From: Ruegeria atlantica
GTDB lineage: Bacteria; Pseudomonadota; Alphaproteobacteria; Rhodobacterales; Rhodobacteraceae
NCBI RefSeq assembly: GCF_013033965.1
Contig: NZ_WQFE01000011.1
Coordinates: 1-64,000 of the forward strand
DNA length: 64,000 nucleotides
Direction of reading: 5' to 3'
Made by a program: the position numbers and the translations under genes. Numbering within the stretch: position 1 is the stretch's first letter; every line of letters starts with the position of its first letter. The notes under the pieces were generated by a model that saw nothing but the letters and a program-made list of their open reading frames with translations, was not told the origin of the DNA and did no database searches. Of the stretch, positions 27,912 through 36,675 are shown piece by piece.

Positions 27912-28682
27912 CTAACCCACCTTCATCTCCAGCCAGTCCGCGATCTGCCCGGCGGGATGTTCCCAGCCGGGTTCCATGAACAGGAAATGCGCGTGGTTTT
28001 CCACGGGCATAAACGTCGCGCGCTCTCCGTATAGCTTGGCCAGCGCACGGCAGGTGTCGGGGTTCACGGCGCGGTCCTCGGTGCCCGAAACGATCAGCAC
28101 CGGGCAGTCGACTTTATCGATATCGACCTTCATTGCGTGGTGATCGTCGAACATCCAGAAGAACATCTCGAACATCACCCGGCCGCTTTCGGCCCCCAGT
28201 TGGTCGAACACCTCATGCTGCTGCGCCTCGGACATCTTGTTTAGCGCAAAGGGGGCCATCAGGTCGAACTCGACCCGCATGGGCTGTTTCCAGAACGCTC
28301 CACCTTCCATCAGCGCACGCGGGATGGCGCGTTCATCGTCGGTCTCGGGCAACGTCCCCCACGGCGCATTCGGGTTGATCAGAACAATCGCACTGGCCAG
28401 CCCGCGTGAAGCCACCTGTTGTGCCACCACACCAGCGATGGCATGGCCAAGGATGACCGGTTTGCTGTCTAACCCCTGCACGAATTCAGCGATGTCATTT
28501 GCGTAATCCATCACGCTGGTATCGGTCAGGCCCGGGTCGGGTTCGGCCTTGGGGTCCCCACCATGAAAGCGCAACGCGGGGGTGTGTACGGTCCAGCCCC
28601 TGTCCCGGAAGAAACCCGCGTAGTCCTGCATGCACCACGGCCCGGCAAACGCCCCGTGGATCAGTACAATCTCTTTGGTCAT
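27912..28682 (-). CDS. Alpha/beta hydrolase lacking the Ser nucleophile (Ala81)
   Basis: A 256-aa protein with a full alpha/beta-hydrolase outline: HGAFAGPWCMQDY near the start, acid region VSGTEDRAVNP, and His in ENHAHFLF. The nucleophile elbow, expected as GHSMGG, reads GHAIAG: Ala81 (GCC at 28440-28442 complement) replaces Ser, and the next Gly is Ala too. It is therefore probably not a classical hydrolase; it may be a pseudoenzyme or use another mechanism, as in cofactor-free dioxygenases and hydroxynitrile lyases of the fold. GGGAG sits 8 bases before the ATG at 28680-28682. Confidence 0.8.
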   Translation of the reverse strand: MTKEIVLIHGAFAGPWCMQDYAGFFRDRGWTVHTPALRFHGGDPKAEPDPGLTDTSVMDYANDIAEFVQGLDSKPVILGHAIAGVVAQQVASRGLASAIVLINPNAPWGTLPETDDERAIPRALMEGGAFWKQPMRVEFDLMAPFALNKMSEAQQHEVFDQLGAESGRVMFEMFFWMFDDHHAMKVDIDKVDCPVLIVSGTEDRAVNPDTCRALAKLYGERATFMPVENHAHFLFMEPGWEHPAGQIADWLEMKVG

Positions 28683-28751
28683 GAAATTCACTCCCTCGCC
28701 AATCACAAATACTATGCGAGACGAAGGGCGTAAGCGGCAAGGCCGCCGCGA

Positions 28752-29591
28752 TCAGACGGCTAGGCCAATCAGGGCGACACCAATGGCCATCAGAACCGCA
28801 GCACCCAGCCGCCGCATCCAGTTACCTTCATGCAGGAAGATAAACCCGATCAACGCAGCAAAGATCACAGAGGTTTCCCTAAGCGCGGAAACTGCACCCA
28901 GCGGAGCGAAGTTCTTGGCATAAAGAACAAGGCCATAAGCGGTCATCGACACCAACCCGCCGAGAATACCAATCATCCACGTTTTGGCAGGAAGGTTGGC
29001 CAAGGTGTCCCGTTTTTTGACACCGACAAATCCGGCGATGAACAGGTGCAGAAACGCCCCCCATGCCCAGTAGCTGAGCGTATTGCCCGACAACCGCACA
29101 CCGATGCCGTCCACGACCGAATAGATCGAGATGCAAAAGCCCGTGCCCAAGGCAAATCCCAGTGCCCAGCGTCCGACACCGGACCGCAGGGCGCTCCAAC
29201 TGCTGAGCTGAATACCGAGCGCGATCAGTGCTATTCCGCCCCACGCTTGCAACGGCAGCACCTCGCCCACCAGTATCATAGCCCAGAGCGAGACCAGAGC
29301 AGGCACGATACCGCGCGCGATTGGATAAACGACGCTTAAGTCCCCATGCTGATAGGCTTTGCCCAGCATGAAGTAGTACCCGAAATGCACGACAGTTGAG
29401 ATCAGGATATAAGGAAAACTTTCAGCACTGGGCAGCGGCAGCAGCAGGATCATCGCCATCGCAGGGATGACATGGCCCAGCGCGACCAGCCCAAGTGTCG
29501 TGGTCCGGTCGGCCGCAGTTTTGACAATCGCGTTCCACACTGCGTGCAGCAGCGCGGCCGTCAGAATGATGGCGATTACAAACGGGGTCAC
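28752..29591 (-). CDS. EamA/DMT-family transporter
   Basis: A 279-aa inner-membrane protein with about ten helices in two EamA repeats. The first begins HAVWNAIVK; the second half contains YGLVLYAKNFAPLGAVSALRE, the usual second-repeat segment. Family members export amino acids or metabolites; the substrate here is unknown. GTG start at 29589-29591 with AAGG upstream. It follows the terminator of the Fe-ADH gene, so it likely has its own promoter. Confidence 0.85.
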   Translation of the reverse strand: MTPFVIAIILTAALLHAVWNAIVKTAADRTTTLGLVALGHVIPAMAMILLLPLPSAESFPYILISTVVHFGYYFMLGKAYQHGDLSVVYPIARGIVPALVSLWAMILVGEVLPLQAWGGIALIALGIQLSSWSALRSGVGRWALGFALGTGFCISIYSVVDGIGVRLSGNTLSYWAWGAFLHLFIAGFVGVKKRDTLANLPAKTWMIGILGGLVSMTAYGLVLYAKNFAPLGAVSALRETSVIFAALIGFIFLHEGNWMRRLGAAVLMAIGVALIGLAV

Positions 29592-29613
29592 GTCCCAACC
29601 TTTCGCACAGGAA

Positions 29614-29640
29614 AAACCGGCCCGAGAACCGGGCCGGTTT
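29614..29640 (-). terminator. Terminator of the GS-like/ALDH/Fe-ADH operon
   Basis: An 11-bp stem (29614-29624 with 29630-29640) with a 5-base loop. Read on the minus strand it is followed by a run of T in GGTTTTTCC, a classical rho-independent terminator 25 bases after the Fe-ADH stop. Confidence 0.88.
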
Positions 29641-29665
29641 CGTTACTCGCACAGTGTGAGACCGA

Positions 29666-30811
29666 TCACAATGCAGCCTTGAAGAGCGTGGTCAGGTTGT
29701 CCTCAGTCAGCTCGATCGGGTTACCGCCGCAGGACGGGTCGATGATCGCACCCCGCACGAGTTCCGGGATCGCCGCTTCGGTCACACCCAGATCGGACAA
29801 CTTGGCCGGGATACCCAACGAGTCATTGAACTCCTGAACAAAACCTCTGACCCCGTCAAAGCCACCGTTGATGCCCAGATAGGCTGCGGCCGACTGGAAT
29901 CGGTCTGCAATCGCCGGGGCGTTGAACTCCAGAACCGAAGGCATGCAGACCGCGTTGGTGGTGCCGTGGTGGGTATTGAAGTGCGCACCGATGGGGTGGC
30001 TCATGGCGTGGATCGCGCCCAGGCCTTTCTGGAAAGCGGTGGCCCCCATGGCTGCGGCGCTCATCATCTGCGCGCGGGCTTCTATATCGGTGCCATCTGC
30101 ATAAGCACGTGGCAGGTACTCCTTAACCAGCCGCATACCCTCCAGCGCGATGCCCTGGCTCATCGGGTGGTAGTGAGGGCTGGAGAACGCCTCGACACAA
30201 TGGGCAAAGGCATCCAGCCCGGTGCCCGCTGTGATGAACTTGGGCATCCCAACCGTCAGTTCGGGGTCACAAATCACCACGGTGGGCAAAACCTTGGGGT
30301 GGAAGATGATCTTCTTCGCGTGGGTCTCGGAATTGGTGATGACACTCGCGCGCCCGACCTCGGATCCTGTCCCCGCTGTGGTCGGGACAGCGATGATCGG
30401 CGCAATAACGTCCGCGTCGGCACGGGTCCACCAGTCACCAATATCCTCAAAATCCCAGACGGGGCGCGTCTGGCCCGCCATGAAAGCGACCATTTTGCCA
30501 AGGTCCAACCCCGAGCCGCCGCCAAAGGCGATCACACCATCATGGCCGCCTGCGTTGTAGGCCGCGACTCCTGCTTCAAGGTTTTTTTCGTTCGGGTTCG
30601 GGTCCACATCGCTGAACAAACCACGCCCCAACCCCGCGGCATCCATGATGTCCAGCGTCGCTGTGGTGATTGGCAGGTCGGCCAGGCCCTTGTCTGTGAC
30701 CAGCAATGGTCTCTTTATACCAGCGGCAGCGCACGCCTCGGGCAGTTCCTTGATGCGCCCTGCCCCAAATTTGATAGCGGTCGGATAGGACCAGTTTCCA
30801 ACAAGTGACAT
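29666..30811 (-). CDS. Iron-containing alcohol dehydrogenase
   Basis: A 381-aa NAD(P)-dependent group III alcohol dehydrogenase. GGGSGLDLGK near residue 97 binds the cofactor; PTTAGTGSEV near 143 and the metal ligands in GTGLDAFAHCVEAF, AIHAMSHPIGAHFNTHHG are all present. It is the last gene of the cassette with a glutamine-synthetase-like ligase and an aldehyde dehydrogenase, so a likely role is oxidising the alcohol group of a gamma-glutamylated amino alcohol. That role is inferred from the context. Confidence 0.9.
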   Translation of the reverse strand: MSLVGNWSYPTAIKFGAGRIKELPEACAAAGIKRPLLVTDKGLADLPITTATLDIMDAAGLGRGLFSDVDPNPNEKNLEAGVAAYNAGGHDGVIAFGGGSGLDLGKMVAFMAGQTRPVWDFEDIGDWWTRADADVIAPIIAVPTTAGTGSEVGRASVITNSETHAKKIIFHPKVLPTVVICDPELTVGMPKFITAGTGLDAFAHCVEAFSSPHYHPMSQGIALEGMRLVKEYLPRAYADGTDIEARAQMMSAAAMGATAFQKGLGAIHAMSHPIGAHFNTHHGTTNAVCMPSVLEFNAPAIADRFQSAAAYLGINGGFDGVRGFVQEFNDSLGIPAKLSDLGVTEAAIPELVRGAIIDPSCGGNPIELTEDNLTTLFKAAL

Positions 30812-30878
30812 GTCAGGTTTCCTTTGTGATTTGAGGCCTGCCCGGCCGAGGGGGTCTGTACCGGGCAGGCCGGTGCCC

Positions 30879-32261
30879 TTAGTCCGTGACCTTTTTCAGG
30901 TGGTAGGATTTGGGACGTGTCAGATTGTGATAGCCGATGACGGACAAACCGCCGCCGCGCCCGGTATTCTTGCAACCGGTCCAGCAGAGACCGGGGTCCA
31001 GATAGTCGGCGCGGTTCATGAACACGGTGCCAGTTTCGATCTGGTCGCCAACACGCGCAGCCCGATCCACATCGCGGGTCCAGAGGCTGGCGGTCAGGCC
31101 GAATTCACTGTCATTCATCAAGGCAATGGCCTCCTCGTCCGAGGACACTTTCATGATGCCGACCACTGGACCAAAGCTCTCATCCCGCATCACCCGCATG
31201 TCGTGGGTGACGTTGGTCAGGATTTGCGGTGTCAGATAAGCCCCGCCATCATCCTCGGGAAATGTGTCGATATGGGCTACTGCCCCGGCCTCAACCGCCT
31301 CGGCGATCTGCGCGCGAACTTCATCGGCGAAACGCACATTTGCCATCGGTCCAATTGTTGTCTCTGTATCCAGCGGATTGCCCAGCTTGTACCCTTTCAC
31401 GACCTCAACAGCCTTCGAGACGAAGTCGTCATAAAGGCTTTCGTGGACGTAAATTCGCTCGATCCCACAACAGCACTGGCCCGAATTAAACATCGCTCCG
31501 TCGATCAGCGTATCGACAGCCGCATTCAGATCGGCGTCGTCCATGACATAGCCAGGGTCCTTGCCACCCAACTCCGTGCCGACACCAGTAAAGGTGCCCG
31601 CCGCCGCGCGCTCCATCGCTTGGCCGCCGCCGACCGAGCCGGTGAAATTCACGAAATCAATAGCATTGCCCGCGATCAGGTCATTGGTCACGTCATGGCT
31701 CAGGAACACGTTCTGGAACACATCCTCAGGCACACCTGCCGAATGGAAAGCCCGCGCCATACGCTCACCGACCAACAGGGTCTGCGTGGCATGCTTCAGG
31801 ATCACCGTGTTCCCGGCAATCAGCGCTGGTGCGACCGTATTGATCGCCGTCATATACGGATAGTTCCACGGTGCCACCACAAAGACGACGCCATGCGGGA
31901 TGCGCTTGATGTACCGCTTGAAGGTCTCATCCTCGCCCACCGCGATGTCGGCCAGCGAGCCTTCCGCAATCTCGGCCATATGGCTGGCGCGCTCATTAAA
32001 GCCGCCAAACTCACCGCCATAGCGAACCGGGCGTCCCATCATTTGCGCCAGTTCGGGCACGATTTCGTCATTCATCGCGCCGACAGCAGCCACGCCTGCC
32101 ATCACAAGATCAATCCGTTCCTGTAACGGGCGCGATGCCCATTCAGTTTGTGCAGCTCGAGCGCGGTCTGCGGCTTCAAACGCAGCCTCACGCGACAGCA
32201 CCTCACGTTCCGCATAAACCGATCCATCGATCGGCGAGATGCATTTCAACATCTGGCCCAT
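30879..32261 (-). CDS. NAD(P)-dependent aldehyde dehydrogenase
   Basis: About 460 aa of the ALDH superfamily, oxidising an aldehyde to its acid. The catalytic Cys is in FNSGQCCCGIERI and the general-base Glu in GVGTELGGKDPG; VAPWNYPYM is the N-terminal cofactor segment. It lies between the GS-like ligase and the Fe-ADH on one transcript. The ATG at 32259-32261 has GGAG five bases upstream; a GTG two codons earlier would lie too close to it. Confidence 0.9.
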   Translation of the reverse strand: MGQMLKCISPIDGSVYAEREVLSREAAFEAADRARAAQTEWASRPLQERIDLVMAGVAAVGAMNDEIVPELAQMMGRPVRYGGEFGGFNERASHMAEIAEGSLADIAVGEDETFKRYIKRIPHGVVFVVAPWNYPYMTAINTVAPALIAGNTVILKHATQTLLVGERMARAFHSAGVPEDVFQNVFLSHDVTNDLIAGNAIDFVNFTGSVGGGQAMERAAAGTFTGVGTELGGKDPGYVMDDADLNAAVDTLIDGAMFNSGQCCCGIERIYVHESLYDDFVSKAVEVVKGYKLGNPLDTETTIGPMANVRFADEVRAQIAEAVEAGAVAHIDTFPEDDGGAYLTPQILTNVTHDMRVMRDESFGPVVGIMKVSSDEEAIALMNDSEFGLTASLWTRDVDRAARVGDQIETGTVFMNRADYLDPGLCWTGCKNTGRGGGLSVIGYHNLTRPKSYHLKKVTD

Positions 32262-32289
32262 GTTCACTCCATTCTCACTGAAAGCAGGA

Positions 32290-32349
32290 TCTCTGCTTCA
32301 TATGGCCAAAAATATCCCGGGGAGCGCGAGGGGCAGCGCCCCTCGTTCT
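32290..32349. repeat. Probable Rhodobacterales interspersed repeat with hairpin
   Basis: The gap between the GS-like and ALDH genes holds GGCCAAAAATATCCCGGGG (32304-32322) followed by an 8-bp inverted repeat (32327-32334 with 32338-32345). I have often seen this combination, an ATATCCCGGGG-like core followed by a GC-rich hairpin, between genes of Roseobacter-group genomes. On the transcribed minus strand a T run follows at about 32310-32314, so it could also act as a weak terminator or processing site within the operon. Confidence 0.5.
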
Positions 32350-32355
32350 AGCCGT

Positions 32356-33720
32356 TCAAGCCCGCTCAAACCCCCGTGCAACTTCCCAATCGGTCACAAC
32401 ACGCTCGAATTCCTCGATCTCGACTTCCGCTGCGCGAGTATAGTGATCGACCACGTCGTCTCCCATCGCCGCGCGCAGCATCTCTGACCCGTGCAACGCA
32501 TCCCGCGCCGCGCGCAGGTTGCCAGGGATCATGCCAGTTTCGCCCTGGTACACATCGCCCTTGGTGGGGGCCTGCAATTCCAGCCCCTCTTCTATACCTG
32601 CAATTCCAGCTGCCAACATTCCTGCCATTGCAAGGTAAGGGTTCATGTCCGAACCCGGTATCCGGCATTCGACCCGAACCGCTTTGGTGCCATAGCCGCA
32701 CAGGCGGAACCCGGCAGTGCGGTTGTCGACCGACCAGATGATCCGCGTGGGCGCAAAGGTGCCCTTCATGAAACGTTTGTAGCTGTTGATATAAGGCGCC
32801 ATAAAATAGGTATAGTCGCCCGCGTATTTCAGCAGACCCGCCATGTAGCTTTTCATCAAGGCTGACATGCCCAACTCATCCGCAGCGTCATAGAAGGCAG
32901 GCTTTCCATCGGCCCAAAGTGACTGATGCACGTGAGACGAACTGCCCACCTTATCGTGATGCCATTTCGGCAGGAACGTCGCCGCGTGACCGTGCTGCCA
33001 CGCGATCTCTTTCACCGCGTTCTTAGCGATCGAATGATACTCGGCCGTGTCCATGGCCGGGGCGTATTTGATGTTCAGCTCTTCCTGCCCGGTCTCGGCC
33101 TCACCCTTCGAGTTCTCAACCGGAATCCCCGCATTCCAAAGGTGGTTGCGGATCGGGCGCATCACATGCTCTTCCTTGGTGGTCTGGAGGATGTGATAGT
33201 CTTCGTTATAGCCCGAGATCGGCTCCAGATCGCGGAAGCCTTCCTTGCGGATCTGATCAAAGCTCTTCTCAAAGAGGAAAAACTCCAGCTCGGTGGCGCA
33301 CATCGCATCATAGCCCATGGCTTTCAGCCGGTTGACCTGCTTCTTCAAAATGGACCGAGGCGCGTGTGGAACCTCTTCATGGGTGTGGTGATCCAGCACA
33401 TCGCACATCACCATCGCCGTGCCTTCCAGCCACGGCACCGGGCGCAGCGTGCTCAGATCGGGCTTCATGACATAATCGCCATAACCCCGCTCCCAACTGG
33501 TCGAGGCATAGCCGTCGGGCGTGCCCATCTCCAGATCCGTGGCCAGCAGGTAATTGCAACAATGGGTTTCTTCCCACGCACCTGCCACGAAATGACCTGC
33601 GTGAAACCGCTTGCCCATCAGCCGGCCCTGCATGTCCACCATGCAAACCAGTACGGTGTCGACCTCGCCCGCTTCGAATTTGGCTTTCAGATCGGCCAAA
33701 ATCGCTTCATTGCCCATCAT
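32356..33720 (-). CDS. Glutamine synthetase-like gamma-glutamyl-amine ligase
   Basis: A 454-aa member of the GS superfamily, closer to PuuA/IpuC/GlnT-type ligases than to GlnA. Recognisable parts are the ATELEFFLF and GQEELNIKY metal-site strands, GSSSHVHQSLW, and the PYINSYKRF ATP/glutamate segment. These enzymes join glutamate to an amine (putrescine, isopropylamine, ethanolamine), giving a gamma-glutamyl amide. With Fe-ADH and ALDH next door, an amino alcohol such as ethanolamine is a sensible candidate substrate; this is inference. Two ATG codons in a row mark the start. Confidence 0.87.
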   Translation of the reverse strand: MMGNEAILADLKAKFEAGEVDTVLVCMVDMQGRLMGKRFHAGHFVAGAWEETHCCNYLLATDLEMGTPDGYASTSWERGYGDYVMKPDLSTLRPVPWLEGTAMVMCDVLDHHTHEEVPHAPRSILKKQVNRLKAMGYDAMCATELEFFLFEKSFDQIRKEGFRDLEPISGYNEDYHILQTTKEEHVMRPIRNHLWNAGIPVENSKGEAETGQEELNIKYAPAMDTAEYHSIAKNAVKEIAWQHGHAATFLPKWHHDKVGSSSHVHQSLWADGKPAFYDAADELGMSALMKSYMAGLLKYAGDYTYFMAPYINSYKRFMKGTFAPTRIIWSVDNRTAGFRLCGYGTKAVRVECRIPGSDMNPYLAMAGMLAAGIAGIEEGLELQAPTKGDVYQGETGMIPGNLRAARDALHGSEMLRAAMGDDVVDHYTRAAEVEIEEFERVVTDWEVARGFERA

Positions 33721-33756
33721 TGGTTTCCCCTGTCACTCGCTTTCACGTGCCCGCCA

Positions 33757-35442
33757 TCAGTCATCGTTGGCTTCTTTTTCCATTTCCATCACCAGACGCG
33801 TCTCCAGAACCTGACCGCTTTTGTAGAGGATCGGGTACGCAACGGCAGCGATATGCCCGTGCAGATCCCGCATGGACCGCAAGGTTTCCAGGTGCAGGTC
33901 GCTGGACTGGAAACTCTCGGTCTGACCGCGCTCCAGCCGTTTTAGGTGCGCCTTACGGCTGTCGCGTGACATCCGCTTGACCTCGGCCTTGTCCAGCACC
34001 AACCGGCGCGCGCAATCCATGTCGTCCACCAACAGCACGTGTCGCGCCAGCGAGAAGCTCTCCAGAATGGCCGCGTGCAAATCCTTCAGCTCTTTCCAGC
34101 CTTGCGCTGAAAACTCCGCGCGTTCCGTGTGTTTGATCTGTGCCGTGCGCGTCATCCGGTTCGAGACGACGTCGCCCGCAGCCTCAAGACGGATGGCATA
34201 TTCAACCAAACCCCGCGCGGCTTTCACTTGGGCCTTACTCATGTTCTGCCGCGGCATACGCGCAACAAAGCGACGGATCTCGGTCAGTTGCGCGTTGACT
34301 CGTTCGTCCTGTTGCCAAAGTGCGGAAATCGCGTCGCTGTCGTCTTGTTCATAGATATCCAGCACCGGGCGGAACATACGCTCGACCTGCGTAATCATCT
34401 GCAACAGCTCGTGGCGCACAGAGGACATTGCAACGCTGGCCCTTGAACCACTGGGATCACCCAACGGCGTCAGCGCATCCGAGAATTGATCCAGCGCATT
34501 GGCCTCGGCTTTGGGCTCCGCCATCAGAACGGCCATCGGCTGTTCCAATTGGTTCACAAAGCTGGTCGCCAGCAGGAATACCGCAAGGTTGAACCCGATA
34601 TGCGCAAAAATCAGGGATTGTGCCGGGCCGGTCACCATCAGCGCCTCGTGCAATCCACCGACATTGACAACAATCAGCATCACCAGTGCTGCCGTGCCCC
34701 GCAATAGCAGATTGGCCAGCGGAATACGCCGTGCGGTCACCGTCATATCGCGGGTCAACCAGATCGGAATAAAAGCCGAGCCCAGATTTGCACCCAAAAC
34801 CAGAGACAGCCCTGCGGTGAAAGGGATTGCGCCAATTTGAACCAGTGCAACACACATCAGGATCGTCGCAACCGAGCTGTGCATGACAAAGGCCAGCACC
34901 GCACCAACGATAAAGGCGCTGAAATAGTCGGTCTCAAGATACCCTGCGATCGCGGGCAGGAACGCGCTTTCGCGGATCGGCTCGACTGCTTCGCGCAGGA
35001 ACTGAAGCGAAATCAGAATAAAGGCGACACCCAGAACGATCCGCCCCATAAGCCGAACATTCGACCTTTCGGACTTAAGGTACAGCCAGCCGCCCAACGC
35101 CAGCAGCGCGGGCTGAAGCCAGCCCAGATCATAGGACAGAACCTGAATGACCAGCGCGGCACCCAGATCAGCACCCAGCACACCTGCCAGCGCCATCCCA
35201 AACGTCACCATCCCCGCCGCAGCGAAACCTGTCAGCAAGACCGTAACGGCAGCCGAACTTTGCAGGATAGTGGCCAGAATCATGCCAGCCCCCCCTGCAA
35301 CAAAGCTGTTGGAGTGGCGTGTCAGGATCGACTGGAACAACGCGCCAAAACGCCGTTCGATGCCGGTGCGCACCAGACGCACGGCAAACAGCAGCAACAT
35401 AGTTGCGGCAAAAATCTCAATCAAAAAGCTCGCGATAGCCAT
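33757..35442 (-). CDS. Na+/phosphate cotransporter with PhoU-like tail
   Basis: About 561 aa. The first 310 residues carry roughly nine membrane helices with the two inverted repeats typical of Na/Pi cotransporters (QSSAAVTVLLTGF and HSSVATILMCVALVQIG). The rest (from about 340) is a soluble helical PhoU-like domain. It takes up phosphate with sodium. The start is the ATG at 35440-35442 with GAGG upstream. A substrate other than phosphate cannot be ruled out for this broad family. Confidence 0.88.
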   Translation of the reverse strand: MAIASFLIEIFAATMLLLFAVRLVRTGIERRFGALFQSILTRHSNSFVAGGAGMILATILQSSAAVTVLLTGFAAAGMVTFGMALAGVLGADLGAALVIQVLSYDLGWLQPALLALGGWLYLKSERSNVRLMGRIVLGVAFILISLQFLREAVEPIRESAFLPAIAGYLETDYFSAFIVGAVLAFVMHSSVATILMCVALVQIGAIPFTAGLSLVLGANLGSAFIPIWLTRDMTVTARRIPLANLLLRGTAALVMLIVVNVGGLHEALMVTGPAQSLIFAHIGFNLAVFLLATSFVNQLEQPMAVLMAEPKAEANALDQFSDALTPLGDPSGSRASVAMSSVRHELLQMITQVERMFRPVLDIYEQDDSDAISALWQQDERVNAQLTEIRRFVARMPRQNMSKAQVKAARGLVEYAIRLEAAGDVVSNRMTRTAQIKHTERAEFSAQGWKELKDLHAAILESFSLARHVLLVDDMDCARRLVLDKAEVKRMSRDSRKAHLKRLERGQTESFQSSDLHLETLRSMRDLHGHIAAVAYPILYKSGQVLETRLVMEMEKEANDD

Positions 35443-35547
35443 ATGTTCAAACCTCGTCTGACCGGTGTGCACAGATGTGCTTCCGGTTTCGTTTTTCTAT
35501 TCTTGGAACAGACGAGAGCATAAATGGTGTCGCTTAATGATGTCCAA

Positions 35548-35579
35548 TCCCGACGCAAGGGGTGCCCCTCGCGTCGGGA
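35548..35579 (-). terminator. Strong hairpin downstream of the TRAP operon
   Basis: A 9-bp stem (35548-35556 with 35571-35579) with a further 5-bp inner stem (AGGGG/CCCCT). It begins 12 bases after the dctP stop on the minus strand. No clear T run follows, so it may work as an mRNA-stabilising 3' end or a rho-assisted terminator rather than a classical one. Confidence 0.65.
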
Positions 35580-35590
35580 AGAAGGGTTTC

Positions 35591-36625
35591 TTAGCCGTAA
35601 CGGTAAGGCCGGCCGGCCTTGAGCATCTCGGCGTTGTAACGTTTGAAGATGTCGACAACCTTGGCCTTGGTCTCGGACTCGGCTGCGATTTCATCCCAGA
35701 ACTTGACAGCGGCTTCCTCGACGGTTGCCCATTCTTCGTCCGGAATCGAGGTCAGCTGCATCTTGGTGCCGTTGACGCGCAGGTTGGCCTCACCGCCCCA
35801 ATACCACCACTGGCGATAATAGTGCGACTGGTCACAGCAGACCTTGAACAAGGTCTGCAGGTCTTCCGGCAGTTCGTTCCAGCGGTCCATATTGGCAAAG
35901 AAGTGACCCGCCCATGCACCCGACACGTTGTTAGTCAGGAAGTAGTTAGTCACGTCGGCCCAGCCAACGGTGTAATCTTCGGTGATGCCCGACCACGCGA
36001 TACCGTCCAACTCGCCCGTTTGAACCGCGACTTCAATGTCTTCCCATGGCAGGGTGACCGGCACGACACCAAACTGCGACAGGAAGCGACCCGCCGTTGG
36101 GAATGTGAAGATGCGTTTGCCCTTCATATCCGCCAGCGAGTTGATCGGGTCTTTGGTCGCAAAGTGGCACGGATCCCATGCACCGGCGCTGATGTGCTTG
36201 ACGCCGACCTTCGAGTATTCCTCGTCCCAGATCTCGTTCAGGCCCCACTGGTTGAACAGAACGGGCACGTCGAGCGAATAGCGCGAGGCAAACGGGAAGT
36301 AGCCGCCAAAAACGGTGACTTCGGTCGGTGACGCCATCGAGTCATCATCCGACTGCACAGCGTCGATGGTGCCCTTCTGCATCGCGCGGAACAATTCGCC
36401 CGTCGGGACCAGCTGATCGGCATAGAACAGTTCGATCTGCATCCGGTCACCGGCAATCTGGTTGAACATTTTGATCGCGGGATCAATCACATGCTCGGCC
36501 AGCGCAGGACCCGCATAGGTCTGCATCCGCCATGTAATCGTGTTCTGCGCCAGTGCGGGCGTCGCCAGCGGTGCGGCTGCAACGCCGACCCCAGCGGTTT
36601 TCAGAAACTTACGTCTTGTCGTCAT
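35591..36625 (-). CDS. dctP: TRAP transporter solute-binding protein (DctP type)
   Basis: The 344-aa periplasmic binding protein of a tripartite TRAP transporter. The N-terminus is a twin-arginine signal (TTRRKFLKTAG, ending TPALA), unusual for a Sec-exported class but common in TRAP binding proteins. ISAGAWDP and TFPTAGRFLSQFG line the ligand cleft in the family. The ligand is unknown; a carboxylate is expected. Last gene of the operon amidohydrolase-dctQ-dctM-dctP, and its gap of 50 bp to dctM is the only sizeable one. Confidence 0.92.
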   Translation of the reverse strand: MTTRRKFLKTAGVGVAAAPLATPALAQNTITWRMQTYAGPALAEHVIDPAIKMFNQIAGDRMQIELFYADQLVPTGELFRAMQKGTIDAVQSDDDSMASPTEVTVFGGYFPFASRYSLDVPVLFNQWGLNEIWDEEYSKVGVKHISAGAWDPCHFATKDPINSLADMKGKRIFTFPTAGRFLSQFGVVPVTLPWEDIEVAVQTGELDGIAWSGITEDYTVGWADVTNYFLTNNVSGAWAGHFFANMDRWNELPEDLQTLFKVCCDQSHYYRQWWYWGGEANLRVNGTKMQLTSIPDEEWATVEEAAVKFWDEIAAESETKAKVVDIFKRYNAEMLKAGRPYRYG

Positions 36626-36675
36626 GTCAATTCCTCTCCGTTAAAGTTTCTGTGCCCGTTCACCGAGCATTCTTA

